Shown here in pieces: positions 56,462 through 64,000 of a DNA stretch of 64,000 nucleotides (positions are counted from its first letter, which is position 1; each line of letters opens with the position of its first letter). The notes beneath the pieces were generated by a model that had not been told where the DNA came from, ran no database searches, and saw only the letters and a program-made list of their open reading frames with translations. The position numbers were made by a program, and so were the translations under genes. Origin of the DNA: Amycolatopsis cihanbeyliensis (GTDB lineage Bacteria; Actinomycetota; Actinomycetes; Mycobacteriales; Pseudonocardiaceae); contig NZ_VFML01000002.1 in assembly GCF_006715045.1 (NCBI RefSeq), positions 620,001-684,000 of the forward strand. Direction: 5' to 3'.

Positions 56462-57103
56462 TCAGAACAGCAGCGGCAGCAGGGCATGCCTGCGCCGCAG
56501 CGCGGCGCCGTAACGGGCATCCAGGCGCATCCAGGAGTCGGTAGCGGTCACCCGGACCACGTCCTCGGCGCGGGAAGCGTCCAGGAACCCCATCCCGGAC
56601 AGCGCGAACAGGCAGCGCATCGGCACCTTGATCTGCATGGCCTCGCTGCTGACGGTGAGCACCGTCTGGTCCATCAGCGAGGCAGGTGGCGTGCCCTGCG
56701 GCCCGACGTTGTCCCGTGCCAGGGTCACCCCCCGCTCGGCGAGCTTCGCGATCTCCTCGGCCGGCAAGTCGTCGACCGCCCGCCAACTGCCGCCCATCGG
56801 CAGTTCCGACTGCCAGTAGAGGTCCCGCGGCGGACCGGGGTCCATCCGCTTACCGCCGGTCACGGTGAGCGCGGCCAGCAACTCGTTGCCGGACACGGTG
56901 AGGTCCGAGGGCGAGACCACGCCGACCACCGCCCTGGTGACGAGCACGTCGAAGGGGGTGGCGACCCAGGCCTCGATCAGCCCGGCACCACGTTCCCGTT
57001 CCCGCAACCGGACCATGGTCTGGCCGTCCAACCGCACGGCACGGGCGACGAAGGCGGCGAGCGTGTCCCGGTCTCCGGGATCGGGGATATGCAGCTCAGG
57101 CAC
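56462..57103 (-). CDS. Conserved actinobacterial protein (Rv2474c-like)
   Basis: A 213-residue protein without known function. It begins VPELHIPDPGDRDTLAAF and has conserved blocks ARAVRLDGQTMVRLRER, TPFDVLVTRAVVGVV, DLTVSGNELLAAL and GMGFLDASRAEDVVRV. Position after the thioesterase and gdh genes matches Rv2474c. Start GTG 57103 with GGGGGAG 4 bases upstream; it overlaps the end of the thioesterase gene by 8 bp, so the three genes (gdh, thioesterase, this) form a tightly coupled operon. Confidence 0.85.
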   Translation of the reverse strand: MPELHIPDPGDRDTLAAFVARAVRLDGQTMVRLRERERGAGLIEAWVATPFDVLVTRAVVGVVSPSDLTVSGNELLAALTVTGGKRMDPGPPRDLYWQSELPMGGSWRAVDDLPAEEIAKLAERGVTLARDNVGPQGTPPASLMDQTVLTVSSEAMQIKVPMRCLFALSGMGFLDASRAEDVVRVTATDSWMRLDARYGAALRRRHALLPLLF

Positions 57104-57527
57104 CGGACTCCCCCTCCCCCAGCCACTGCGTGAGGAAGCGCTGCTCCGCATCGGCCAGCCGGCGCGGCCGCGCCCCGTCGACGTCGTACGGCGCCAGTAC
57201 GGTCCGCGCGACCACCGCGACTTGGTCCGAATCGGACTGTCCACCATCGACCTTGTAGTCGAGGGTGAACGAGGCGGACTTCAGTTCCGTCAACGACATC
57301 TCCACCCGCACCGCACCACCGTCGACCACAAGGGGTGCGCGGTAGTCGACCGAGAGCCGGACCACCACGACTCCCTTGGCGAGGCCGGTCAGCCCTTCCG
57401 CACCGGCGCGGCCGAACAGTAACTCGACACGCGCCTCCTCCAGCAAGGTGACGATACTGGCATGGTTCACATGCCCGAAAACGTCCATATCGGACCAGCG
57501 GGGCCGGACCATCGTGGTATATGTCAT
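57096..57527 (-). CDS. Hotdog-fold acyl-CoA thioesterase (Rv2475c-like)
   Basis: A 143-residue 4-hydroxybenzoyl-CoA-type thioesterase: RPRWSDMDVFGHVNHASIVTLLEEARVELLF holds the catalytic Asp and HVNH pattern (shown partly: WSDMDVFGHVNHA), then VRLSVDYRAPLVVDGG. It hydrolyses an acyl-CoA of unknown chain. Its ATG overlaps the gdh stop codon (ATGA), and its end overlaps the next gene by 8 bp, so it is translationally coupled on both sides. Confidence 0.92.
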   Translation of the reverse strand: MTYTTMVRPRWSDMDVFGHVNHASIVTLLEEARVELLFGRAGAEGLTGLAKGVVVVRLSVDYRAPLVVDGGAVRVEMSLTELKSASFTLDYKVDGGQSDSDQVAVVARTVLAPYDVDGARPRRLADAEQRFLTQWLGEGESGA

Positions 57528-60500
57528 CGGACCGTGCTGCGGATCTGCCTGGTCGCCACGGACAGCGTGGCGAGATCGTGCCGACCGGAACGCTCGATCT
57601 CGTCCAGCGAGACCCTCGCCCGCGCCAGCCTGCTGGCGTTGGTCTGCTCCCACTGGGCGATCTTCTCGTCGGCGCTGTCCTCCGGATCACTGTGCCGCAA
57701 CGCATCCAGCGTGATCGCCCGCAGCGAGGCGTACAGGTCGTCCCGCAGCGCCAGCCGCGCCAGCGCGTGCCAGCGGTTGCCGCGCTCCAGCGCGCTGATC
57801 GAGGTGAGCATCTTGTCGATGCCGAGATGGTCGGACAGCGCGTAGTACAGCTCCGCCGTCTCGATCGGGCTGCGTTCGGTGTTCAGCCCGACCTCCTGCT
57901 CGGCCAGTTCGGCGGCCTCGGTGACGTCGAGCAGGCCGTAGGCGTGCAACAGGCAGGCGATCCGGTCGGCGAACCCGGCCGGGACGCCCTGCTCGACCAG
58001 CTCAGCCGCGTTCGATCGCACGGCGTCGGCCTCCCGACCGCGCAGCAGGCCGGGCAGCTTCGGCACGAGTTCGGCGACGGTGTCGCCGAACCGGGTGATC
58101 TCGGCCCCCACGGCCAGCGGCTGCGGCCGGTTGGTGAGGAACCACCTGGCCGCACGGTCGAGCACCCTGCGCGTCTCCAGCACCATCCGGTCGGCGATCT
58201 CGGTGGAGACCCGGTTGTCCAGCGCATCGATCTCGGCCCAGAGTGAGGACAGGTCGTACACGCTGGTCACCACCGCGTAGGCGCGTACCGCGTCGGTCGC
58301 GGTGGCGTTCATCTCCTCGCTCAGCCGGTAGGCGAAGGAGACCCCGGCCCCGTCCACGACCTCGTTCACCAGCAAGGTGGTGATGATCTGCCGGTGCAGC
58401 GGGTGCCCGGGAATCGAGTCGCCGAACCGTTCCCGCAGCGGCCGCGGGAAGTACTCCGGTAGCCGCTGGGCGAACACCTCGACATCCGGCAGCTCGCTGG
58501 CGAGCAGCTCGTCCTTGAGGTCTAGTTTCACATGCGCGAGCAGGGTGGCCAGTTCCGGCGAGGTCAGACCCTCCCCCGCCTTGTCCAACGCCTTGAACTC
58601 GCTCGCGCTGGGCAGTGCCTCCAGCTCGCGATCCAGCGCTCCCCTGGCCTCCAGCGCGGCCACCTGGCGTTGGTGCACCGACAGCATCGGCCCGGAGTGG
58701 GCCCTGCTGATGCCGAGCACCGCGTTCTGCCGGTGGTTGTCGGTCAGCACGAGCTCCGCGACCTCCTCGGTCATCTGCTCCAGCAGCTCGTTGCGTTGCT
58801 CCCGGCTCAGCCTGCCCCCGGTGACCAGTTGGTCGAGCAGGATCTTGATATTGACCTCGTGGTCCGAGCAGTCCACCCCCGCGGAGTTGTCCAGCGCATC
58901 GGTGTTGATCTTGCCGCCGTTCCTGGCGAACTCGATCCGGCCGCGCTGGGTGAGGCCGAGGTTGCCGCCCTCGCCGACCACCTTGACCCGCAGCTCACCG
59001 CCGTTGACCCGCAACGCGTCGTTGGCCTTGTCCCCCGCGTCCGCATGGGTCTCGGTCGCCGCCTTGGCGTAGGTGCCGATGCCGCCGTTCCACAGCAGGT
59101 CGACCGGAGCGAGCAGGATGGCGTGCAGCAACTCGGCGGGCGCCAGTTTCTGCACGTCCTCCTCGAGGCCGAGTGCCGCGCGCACCTGCGGGGTGATCGG
59201 AATGGTCTTCGCGCTGCGCGGGTACACGCCCCCGCCCGCGCTGATCAGCGAGCGGTCGTAGTCGTCCCAGGTCGAGCGGGGCAGCTCGAACAGCCGCCTG
59301 CGCTCGCGGAAGGACGTGGCCGCGTCCGGGTTCGGGTCGAGGAAGATGTGTAGGTGGTTGAACGCGGCCACCAGCCGGATGTGCTCGGACAGCAGCATGC
59401 CGTTGCCGAACACGTCGCCACCCATATCGCCGATGCCGACCACGGTGAAGTCCTCGGCCTGGGTGTCCACCCCGAGTTCCCGGAAGTGCCGCTTGACGCT
59501 CTCCCAGGCACCGCGGGCGGTGATGCCCATGTCCTTGTGGTCGTACCCGACCGAGCCGCCGGAGGCGAAGGCGTCGCCGAGCCAGAAGTCGTAGCCGGCC
59601 GAGACCTCGTTGGCGATGTCGGAGAAGGTGGCGGTGCCCTTGTCCGCGGCGACGACGAGGTAGTTGTCGTCACCGTCGTAGCGCGCCACGTCCCTTGCCG
59701 GCGCGGTGCGACCGTCCACCAGGTTGTCGGTGAGGTCAAGCAGCCCCGAGATGAACATGCGGTAGCAGGCGATGCCCTCGTTCTGCTGTGCCTCCCGGTC
59801 CATACCGGGGTCACCGGACGGCAGCGGCGGGCGTTTGACGACGAAGCCGCCCTTCGCGCCCACCGGCACGATCACGGCGTTCTTCACCGCCTGCGCCTTG
59901 ACCAGGCCGAGGATCTCGGTGCGGAAATCCTCTCGCCGGTCCGACCAGCGCAGCCCGCCGCGGGCGACCGAGCCGAAGCGCAGGTGCACACCCTCCACCC
60001 GAGGTGAGTAGACGAAGATCTCGAACTGCGGACGCGGTTCGGGCAGGTCGGGCACCCGTTGCGGGTCCAGCTTCAGCGCCAGGTAGGGCCGTGGGTTGCC
60101 GTCGGCGTCGGTGACCCGGTAGTTCGTGCGCAAGGTCGCCTCGACCACGGCCATCAACCTGCGCAGGATACGGTCCTCGTCGAGACTGGTCACCGCGTCG
60201 ATCAGCGCGTTGATCTCGGCGACCTTGGCCTCGTTGTGCTCCTCCCGCTGCTGCTGGTCGGATTCGAGCCGGAACCGATCCTCGAACAGCCGTACCAGCG
60301 CGGTGGCGATGTCGGTGTGCGCGAGCACGGCGTTCTCGACGTACTCCTGCGAGTAGGGTGTGCCGGCCTGGCGCAGGTAGCGGGAGTAGGCCCGCAGCAC
60401 CGCGGCCTGCCGCCAGGTCAGCCCGGCGCGCAGCACGAGCGCGTTGAACCCGTCCACCTCGCACCGACCGTGCCAGGCCGCGTCGAAGGCGTCCTGGAAC

Positions 60501-62494
60501 CGTTCCTGCAGGTCCCGCTGGGCGGCCTCGGTCATCTCGTCCAGCACGCGCTGCTCGATACGCAGGCCGAAGTCGTAGATCCAGGACCGGGTGCCGTCTT
60601 CCCTGCCCAGCTCGTAGGGGCGCTGGTCGACGACCTCGACCCCCATCCGCTGTAGCACCGGCAGCAGTTCGGAGAGCGTCACCCCCGCCCCGAGCAGGTA
60701 CAGCTTGAACCGGCGCTCACCCGGCTTGGCGCCCGCCGGAACGTAGAAAGACATCGCCAGGTCGGCGTCCTCGGTCAGGGAGTCCAGCTTGCCGATGTCG
60801 GCCAGCGCCGCTTCGGCGGCGAAGTCCTCCTTGTATGCCTCCGGGAACAGCCCGGCGTACCGCTGACCCAGCTCGGTGGCCGACTCCTCACCGGAGACGC
60901 CGACCGCTCCGCCGGTCCGCTCCCTGCGCTCGGCGAGGATCGCCTCGACCATCCGGTCGTCCCAGCTCCGTACAGCCTCGTTCAGCCGCTCCTGGATGCG
61001 CAGCGTGTCCGGCTCCACCAAGCGGGCGGGATCGGTGTGCACGGTGAAGTGCACCTGGGCGAGCAAGGTCTCGCCGACCCGGGTGCCGTACTCGAGGTGG
61101 GTGCCCTCCAGCTCCTCGAGCAGCACCTCCTGCATCGCGAGGCGGGATCGGGTGGTGTACCGGTCCCGCGGTAGGAACACCAGGCAGGAGTAGAACCGCC
61201 GGTACGGGTCCGGTCGCAGGAACAGGCGCAGCCTGCGCCGGTCGGCGAGCGTGATCGCACCGGTCGCGGTGGCGTAGAGCGAGTCGACGTCGGCGGAGAA
61301 CAGGTCGGCGCGCGGCCAGTTCTGCAGCACCTCCAGCATGCGCTGCCCCGAGTAGGACTCCATCGGGAAGCCCGCCCGGTGGATGACCTCGCGTACCCGA
61401 TGATCCAGCACCGGGATGTCCAGCACGTCCTCGTGCAACGCGGTGGTGGTGAACATGCCGAGGAAGCGGTGTTCCCCGGCGACATTGCCCTCGCTGTCGA
61501 AGATCTTGACCCCCACGTAGTAGGGGTAGATCGGCCGGTGCACCGTGGACGGCGCGCTGGCCTGGGTCAACACCAGCAGCGTCGGCGCCAGCGCGGCCGC
61601 CGCGGTGTCCGGGCCCGCGGTCAGGCTGCGGGCGGCGAGACTGTCCTGCCGCAGCACCCCGAGCCCGGAGGCCAGCACGGCACGCAGGGCGGGCTCGTCC
61701 CCGTCGTCCTCGTTGCGGACGAGCTCGTAGTGCCGGTAGCCGAGGAAGGTGAAGTGACCCGCCGCGAGCCAGCGCAACAGCCGGATACCGTCGTCGACCT
61801 CCTGCCCGTCCAGCGGGGGCGGCTCGCCCTCCAGGTTGCTCGCGATGCTGCGGGCCGCCTCGATCATCTTCTCGGTGTCCTCGACGACCTCGCGCACGTC
61901 GCCGAGCACGGAGGTCAACCGGTCGGTCAGCTCCCGCGCCCGATTCGAATCGGTGATCAGGTCGATCTCGAAGTACATCCAGGACTCGATCGAGGACCCG
62001 GCCGGCGGGTCGGCCACGTCCGCGGTCGGGTGGATGGCACGCAGGTCCCCGGTGAGTTCACGGGTGACCACGATGATCGGGTGAACGATACGCTGCGCGT
62101 GCAGGCCCGCGCGGGAAAGCTGCGCGGCCAGCGAGTCCACCAGGTACGGCATATCGTCGGTGACGACCTGGATCACGGTCGCCTCCCGGCTCCAGCCGTC
62201 CTTGTCGGTCGTCGGGTTGAACAGCCGCACCGCGGGCCGTCCCTGTACCCGGTCCTGTGCCAGCTCCTGGTGGGAGCGCACCGCACCGACCAGGTTGGCC
62301 GGTTCGTCGCCGAGGATCTCCTCGGCCGGGATGTGCCGGTAGTAGAGGCGGATCAGGTCGCCGATCTCCGGAGCGTAGGCGGCCGCCGCCGCGACGAGCT
62401 CGTCGCGGACCTGTTCCGGACTGCGCGGCCGCTGCTGGCCATCCCCCCTTGCGCCCGCTTCTGACCGTGACGCCGACACTCCCGTCGAGCTCAT
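57524..62494 (-). CDS. gdh: NAD-specific glutamate dehydrogenase, large (180 kDa) type
   Basis: Deaminates glutamate to 2-oxoglutarate with NAD+. About 1,656 residues, the size of the L-180 class (Rv2476c in M. tuberculosis). The N-terminal half is regulatory, with ACT-type domains; the catalytic part (about residues 750-1150) shows VGAKGGFVVKRPP with the substrate Lys, DLTDNLVDGR, the Rossmann region around TVVGIGDMGGDVFGNGML and VKVVGEGGNLGLTQ, and SAGVDCSDHEVNIKIL. Start ATG 62494; a GTG 62521 frame is possible. It is the first gene of a three-gene operon. A 10-bp inverted repeat 52 bp upstream may be regulatory. Confidence 0.96.
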   Translation of the reverse strand: MSSTGVSASRSEAGARGDGQQRPRSPEQVRDELVAAAAAYAPEIGDLIRLYYRHIPAEEILGDEPANLVGAVRSHQELAQDRVQGRPAVRLFNPTTDKDGWSREATVIQVVTDDMPYLVDSLAAQLSRAGLHAQRIVHPIIVVTRELTGDLRAIHPTADVADPPAGSSIESWMYFEIDLITDSNRARELTDRLTSVLGDVREVVEDTEKMIEAARSIASNLEGEPPPLDGQEVDDGIRLLRWLAAGHFTFLGYRHYELVRNEDDGDEPALRAVLASGLGVLRQDSLAARSLTAGPDTAAAALAPTLLVLTQASAPSTVHRPIYPYYVGVKIFDSEGNVAGEHRFLGMFTTTALHEDVLDIPVLDHRVREVIHRAGFPMESYSGQRMLEVLQNWPRADLFSADVDSLYATATGAITLADRRRLRLFLRPDPYRRFYSCLVFLPRDRYTTRSRLAMQEVLLEELEGTHLEYGTRVGETLLAQVHFTVHTDPARLVEPDTLRIQERLNEAVRSWDDRMVEAILAERRERTGGAVGVSGEESATELGQRYAGLFPEAYKEDFAAEAALADIGKLDSLTEDADLAMSFYVPAGAKPGERRFKLYLLGAGVTLSELLPVLQRMGVEVVDQRPYELGREDGTRSWIYDFGLRIEQRVLDEMTEAAQRDLQERFQDAFDAAWHGRCEVDGFNALVLRAGLTWRQAAVLRAYSRYLRQAGTPYSQEYVENAVLAHTDIATALVRLFEDRFRLESDQQQREEHNEAKVAEINALIDAVTSLDEDRILRRLMAVVEATLRTNYRVTDADGNPRPYLALKLDPQRVPDLPEPRPQFEIFVYSPRVEGVHLRFGSVARGGLRWSDRREDFRTEILGLVKAQAVKNAVIVPVGAKGGFVVKRPPLPSGDPGMDREAQQNEGIACYRMFISGLLDLTDNLVDGRTAPARDVARYDGDDNYLVVAADKGTATFSDIANEVSAGYDFWLGDAFASGGSVGYDHKDMGITARGAWESVKRHFRELGVDTQAEDFTVVGIGDMGGDVFGNGMLLSEHIRLVAAFNHLHIFLDPNPDAATSFRERRRLFELPRSTWDDYDRSLISAGGGVYPRSAKTIPITPQVRAALGLEEDVQKLAPAELLHAILLAPVDLLWNGGIGTYAKAATETHADAGDKANDALRVNGGELRVKVVGEGGNLGLTQRGRIEFARNGGKINTDALDNSAGVDCSDHEVNIKILLDQLVTGGRLSREQRNELLEQMTEEVAELVLTDNHRQNAVLGISRAHSGPMLSVHQRQVAALEARGALDRELEALPSASEFKALDKAGEGLTSPELATLLAHVKLDLKDELLASELPDVEVFAQRLPEYFPRPLRERFGDSIPGHPLHRQIITTLLVNEVVDGAGVSFAYRLSEEMNATATDAVRAYAVVTSVYDLSSLWAEIDALDNRVSTEIADRMVLETRRVLDRAARWFLTNRPQPLAVGAEITRFGDTVAELVPKLPGLLRGREADAVRSNAAELVEQGVPAGFADRIACLLHAYGLLDVTEAAELAEQEVGLNTERSPIETAELYYALSDHLGIDKMLTSISALERGNRWHALARLALRDDLYASLRAITLDALRHSDPEDSADEKIAQWEQTNASRLARARVSLDEIERSGRHDLATLSVATRQIRSTVR

Positions 62495-62859
62495 CTCAGG
62501 CAACACTCCACTCCATGACACACCGTTGTGCCGTTAGTACCTCGGGTTCGGTCCGTGCTTCTGGCCGGACCGAACATCACCCTAATGGTCTTGCACGGTA
62601 AGCGAATACACAGTGTCTTATTCCGCGGTCGGGTTATTCAGGTCTGCAATGCGCGTCACCAGTGCGGCGACCTGCAACGACCGCTCGCACGGGCCTGTCG
62701 GCCCGCGGTCGCTGGGTCGTTCTGACTAACCCTCACACCTTGGTGCGGCGAGATCCGGCTCAGTCCAGGGCACCGGCTCGGGATCACACCCCGCGCGCCT
62801 GCCCGGGACGGCCGGTCGTGCGTGGTCCCGATCCCATGGGTCCGCACCGGGGCGGTTTG
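62495..62859. other. Noncoding spacer upstream of gdh with an inverted repeat
   Basis: A 365-bp spacer without a supported gene. GTTCGGTCCG (62546-62555) pairs with its complement at 62566-62575 (10-nt loop), 52 bp before the gdh start, as an operator or RNA hairpin. Around 62690-62705 a short CGGGCC-TGTC-GGCCCG hairpin lies downstream of the next gene. The stretch TGTCTTATTCC (62613-62623) is unusually AT-rich and may mark a promoter. Confidence 0.45.
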
Positions 62860-64000
62860 TCAGCCGTCCTCGCGGTGCCGGCCGTTGACGCGGCGCGGGG
62901 TGTCCGGTTCTTCCTGGCCCGCGCCGAGCCGTTTCACCAGGGCTGCCGCGCTGGACGTGCCCGCCTGGTGCTCGGCGAGCGCCCTGGTGAGCAATTCGGC
63001 CAACCCGGCTCCCGGTGGCGGCTCCTCGGCGGGTGCTATCGGGTCGTAGGGGGTCTCGCGCGAGTCGCTGTTGTAGGACTCGTGAGACGAGTGGGAACTG
63101 CCGTACGAGTGGGAACTGCCGTACGAGCTGTCGAACGAGCCCGCGCCGCCGCCGGACCCGGAGTCACCGAAGTCCGTACCACCGAAACCGGTGCCGCCGA
63201 AGTCGCCGCCGCGGAAGTCGGTGCCGCCGAAGTCCGTGCCCCTCTGCGCAGAGGTCATCGAGGAGGACGGCTCCGGGTAGCCCGATGTGTCCGCCGAGCT
63301 CGGCGGGCCTGATGAGTCCGGCGAGTCACCGAAATCCAGATCGTCCATCGGGGCCAGCGAGGGCGGCAGGCGGAGCCGGGGCAGCCAGTCGTTCGTGTCC
63401 GGCTCCGAACCCGCCCCGGCGGGTTCGCCCGCGGACCGCTCGGGCTCGACCGTCCCCCATGCCGGCCGCCCGGTCGGCCCCGCCCGTTCCGTGGGCGCGC
63501 CGGGACTCTCCCGAACCGGCCCGGGGCCCGGTTCGAAACCCGTGGCCGCCGTTTCGGAGTCGGCGCGAAACTCCCCCCGGTCGGCCGCATCGTCGTGGCC
63601 GTCGGCGGAGGCCGAGTGCTCGGAGCTGTCCGTGGCCCTGCGCCGTCCGCTCGCGCCTCCACCCGCCGAGATACCCAGCCGGTCCAGCACCGAGCGCGCC
63701 GCCACGGAACCGTGCTCGGAGTCGTGCCGGGTGCTGCGGCCGGTGCTCGCCGCCGGCGAGTCCGCCGTGTACCGGGAGGGGCGCGATGGCTCTGCCCGCT
63801 CCCGGGTGGGCGGCGGTTCCGGGATCACCGCCGGTACCGGCTCGGGGGCCGGAGGTTCCTGCCGCCGCGGGGCCGGGTGTAGCGACGGCGCCCGCGGCTC
63901 CCGCTGCACGGGCGGCGGCGCTACCTGCGGCTGCACCGCCGTCCACCGTGCCGGCGCCGTGGACAACAGGTCCTCGATGTCTATGGGTGCCTGCTCCCCG
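62860..64000 (-). CDS. C-terminal part of a long low-complexity protein (5' end outside)
   Basis: The frame is open to the window edge, so the N-terminus lies outside. The visible 380 residues are Pro/Ser/Glu-rich and largely disordered. Two short ordered-looking motifs occur: APIDIEDLLSTAPARW near the start and SVLDRLGISAGGG; at the end is GLAELLTRALAEHQAGTSSA and ALVKRLGA. The tail has Gly-Thr-Asp-Phe repeats (GGTDF) and YGSSHS repeats. I recall similar Pro-rich tails with SVLDRLG motifs in actinobacterial proteins such as the DUF6779 group, but that is only a guess. It could alternatively be the tail of a large membrane protein. Confidence 0.6.
   Translation of the reverse strand, partial: GEQAPIDIEDLLSTAPARWTAVQPQVAPPPVQREPRAPSLHPAPRRQEPPAPEPVPAVIPEPPPTRERAEPSRPSRYTADSPAASTGRSTRHDSEHGSVAARSVLDRLGISAGGGASGRRRATDSSEHSASADGHDDAADRGEFRADSETAATGFEPGPGPVRESPGAPTERAGPTGRPAWGTVEPERSAGEPAGAGSEPDTNDWLPRLRLPPSLAPMDDLDFGDSPDSSGPPSSADTSGYPEPSSSMTSAQRGTDFGGTDFRGGDFGGTGFGGTDFGDSGSGGGAGSFDSSYGSSHSYGSSHSSHESYNSDSRETPYDPIAPAEEPPPGAGLAELLTRALAEHQAGTSSAAALVKRLGAGQEEPDTPRRVNGRHREDG

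Overview
The window is high-GC actinobacterial DNA. Gene content and order suggest a member of the Pseudonocardiales (Amycolatopsis/Saccharopolyspora-like), but this is inferred from gene families and not from a marker gene. From recall of the M. tuberculosis map, the backbone follows the Rv2445c-Rv2477c block: ndk, DUF4233 and folC (8.8-11.2 kb), valS (14.8-17.4 kb), clpX, clpP2, clpP1 and tig (30.2-34.6 kb), nei, rpiB, a DsbA-fold mycothiol-linked protein and pepN (40.9-47.3 kb), DUF5130, HNH nuclease, glbO, alpha-glucosidase (47.3-53.9 kb), and gdh with two coupled small genes (56.5-62.5 kb). Order within the block is partly rearranged, and lineage-specific genes are inserted between these anchors.

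Layout: 0-8.7 kb holds the end of a subtilisin-type protease, an ABC-2 exporter (one ATPase, two permeases), a very large secreted phosphodiester-glycosidase/metallophosphoesterase fusion and a secreted S33-type peptidase. 11.2-14.7 kb is accessory: a methyltransferase, a P450 divergent from a TetR regulator with an AT-rich operator-like region, and a secreted SGNH lipase. 17.4-30.2 kb looks like a formate-linked module: an FdhF/YdeP-type molybdoenzyme, FdhD, and an OFA-family MFS antiporter with its 40-residue partner gene. It is mixed with an M14 carboxypeptidase, a gamma-carbonic-anhydrase-like protein that has lost its zinc histidines, a GPP34 protein and a DUF222/HNH nuclease. 34.7-40.9 kb holds methyltransferase, HAD, VOC/MarR and F420-dependent genes around tRNA-Pro and tRNA-Gly.

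The Clp block supplies regulated proteolysis (ClpX unfoldase, two ClpP peptidases, trigger factor). The gdh operon shows stop/start overlaps that indicate translational coupling.

The most unusual items are: (1) a 112-residue ORF at 48366-48704 made of 12.5 perfect GTRVTx hexapeptides whose codons vary synonymously, so selection acts on the peptide; (2) a 21-bp tandem array just after the gamma-CA-like gene, open in that gene's frame; (3) two intergenic regions 40 kb apart made of the same roughly 150-bp element; (4) a 1,042-bp IS5-type element inserted at the stop codon of mscS, with a hairpin covering its own transposase ribosome site; (5) a perfect 16-bp inverted repeat between a MarR gene and a VOC gene. 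No CRISPR array, rRNA, prophage or origin was seen. All family names come from reading motifs; no database was searched.
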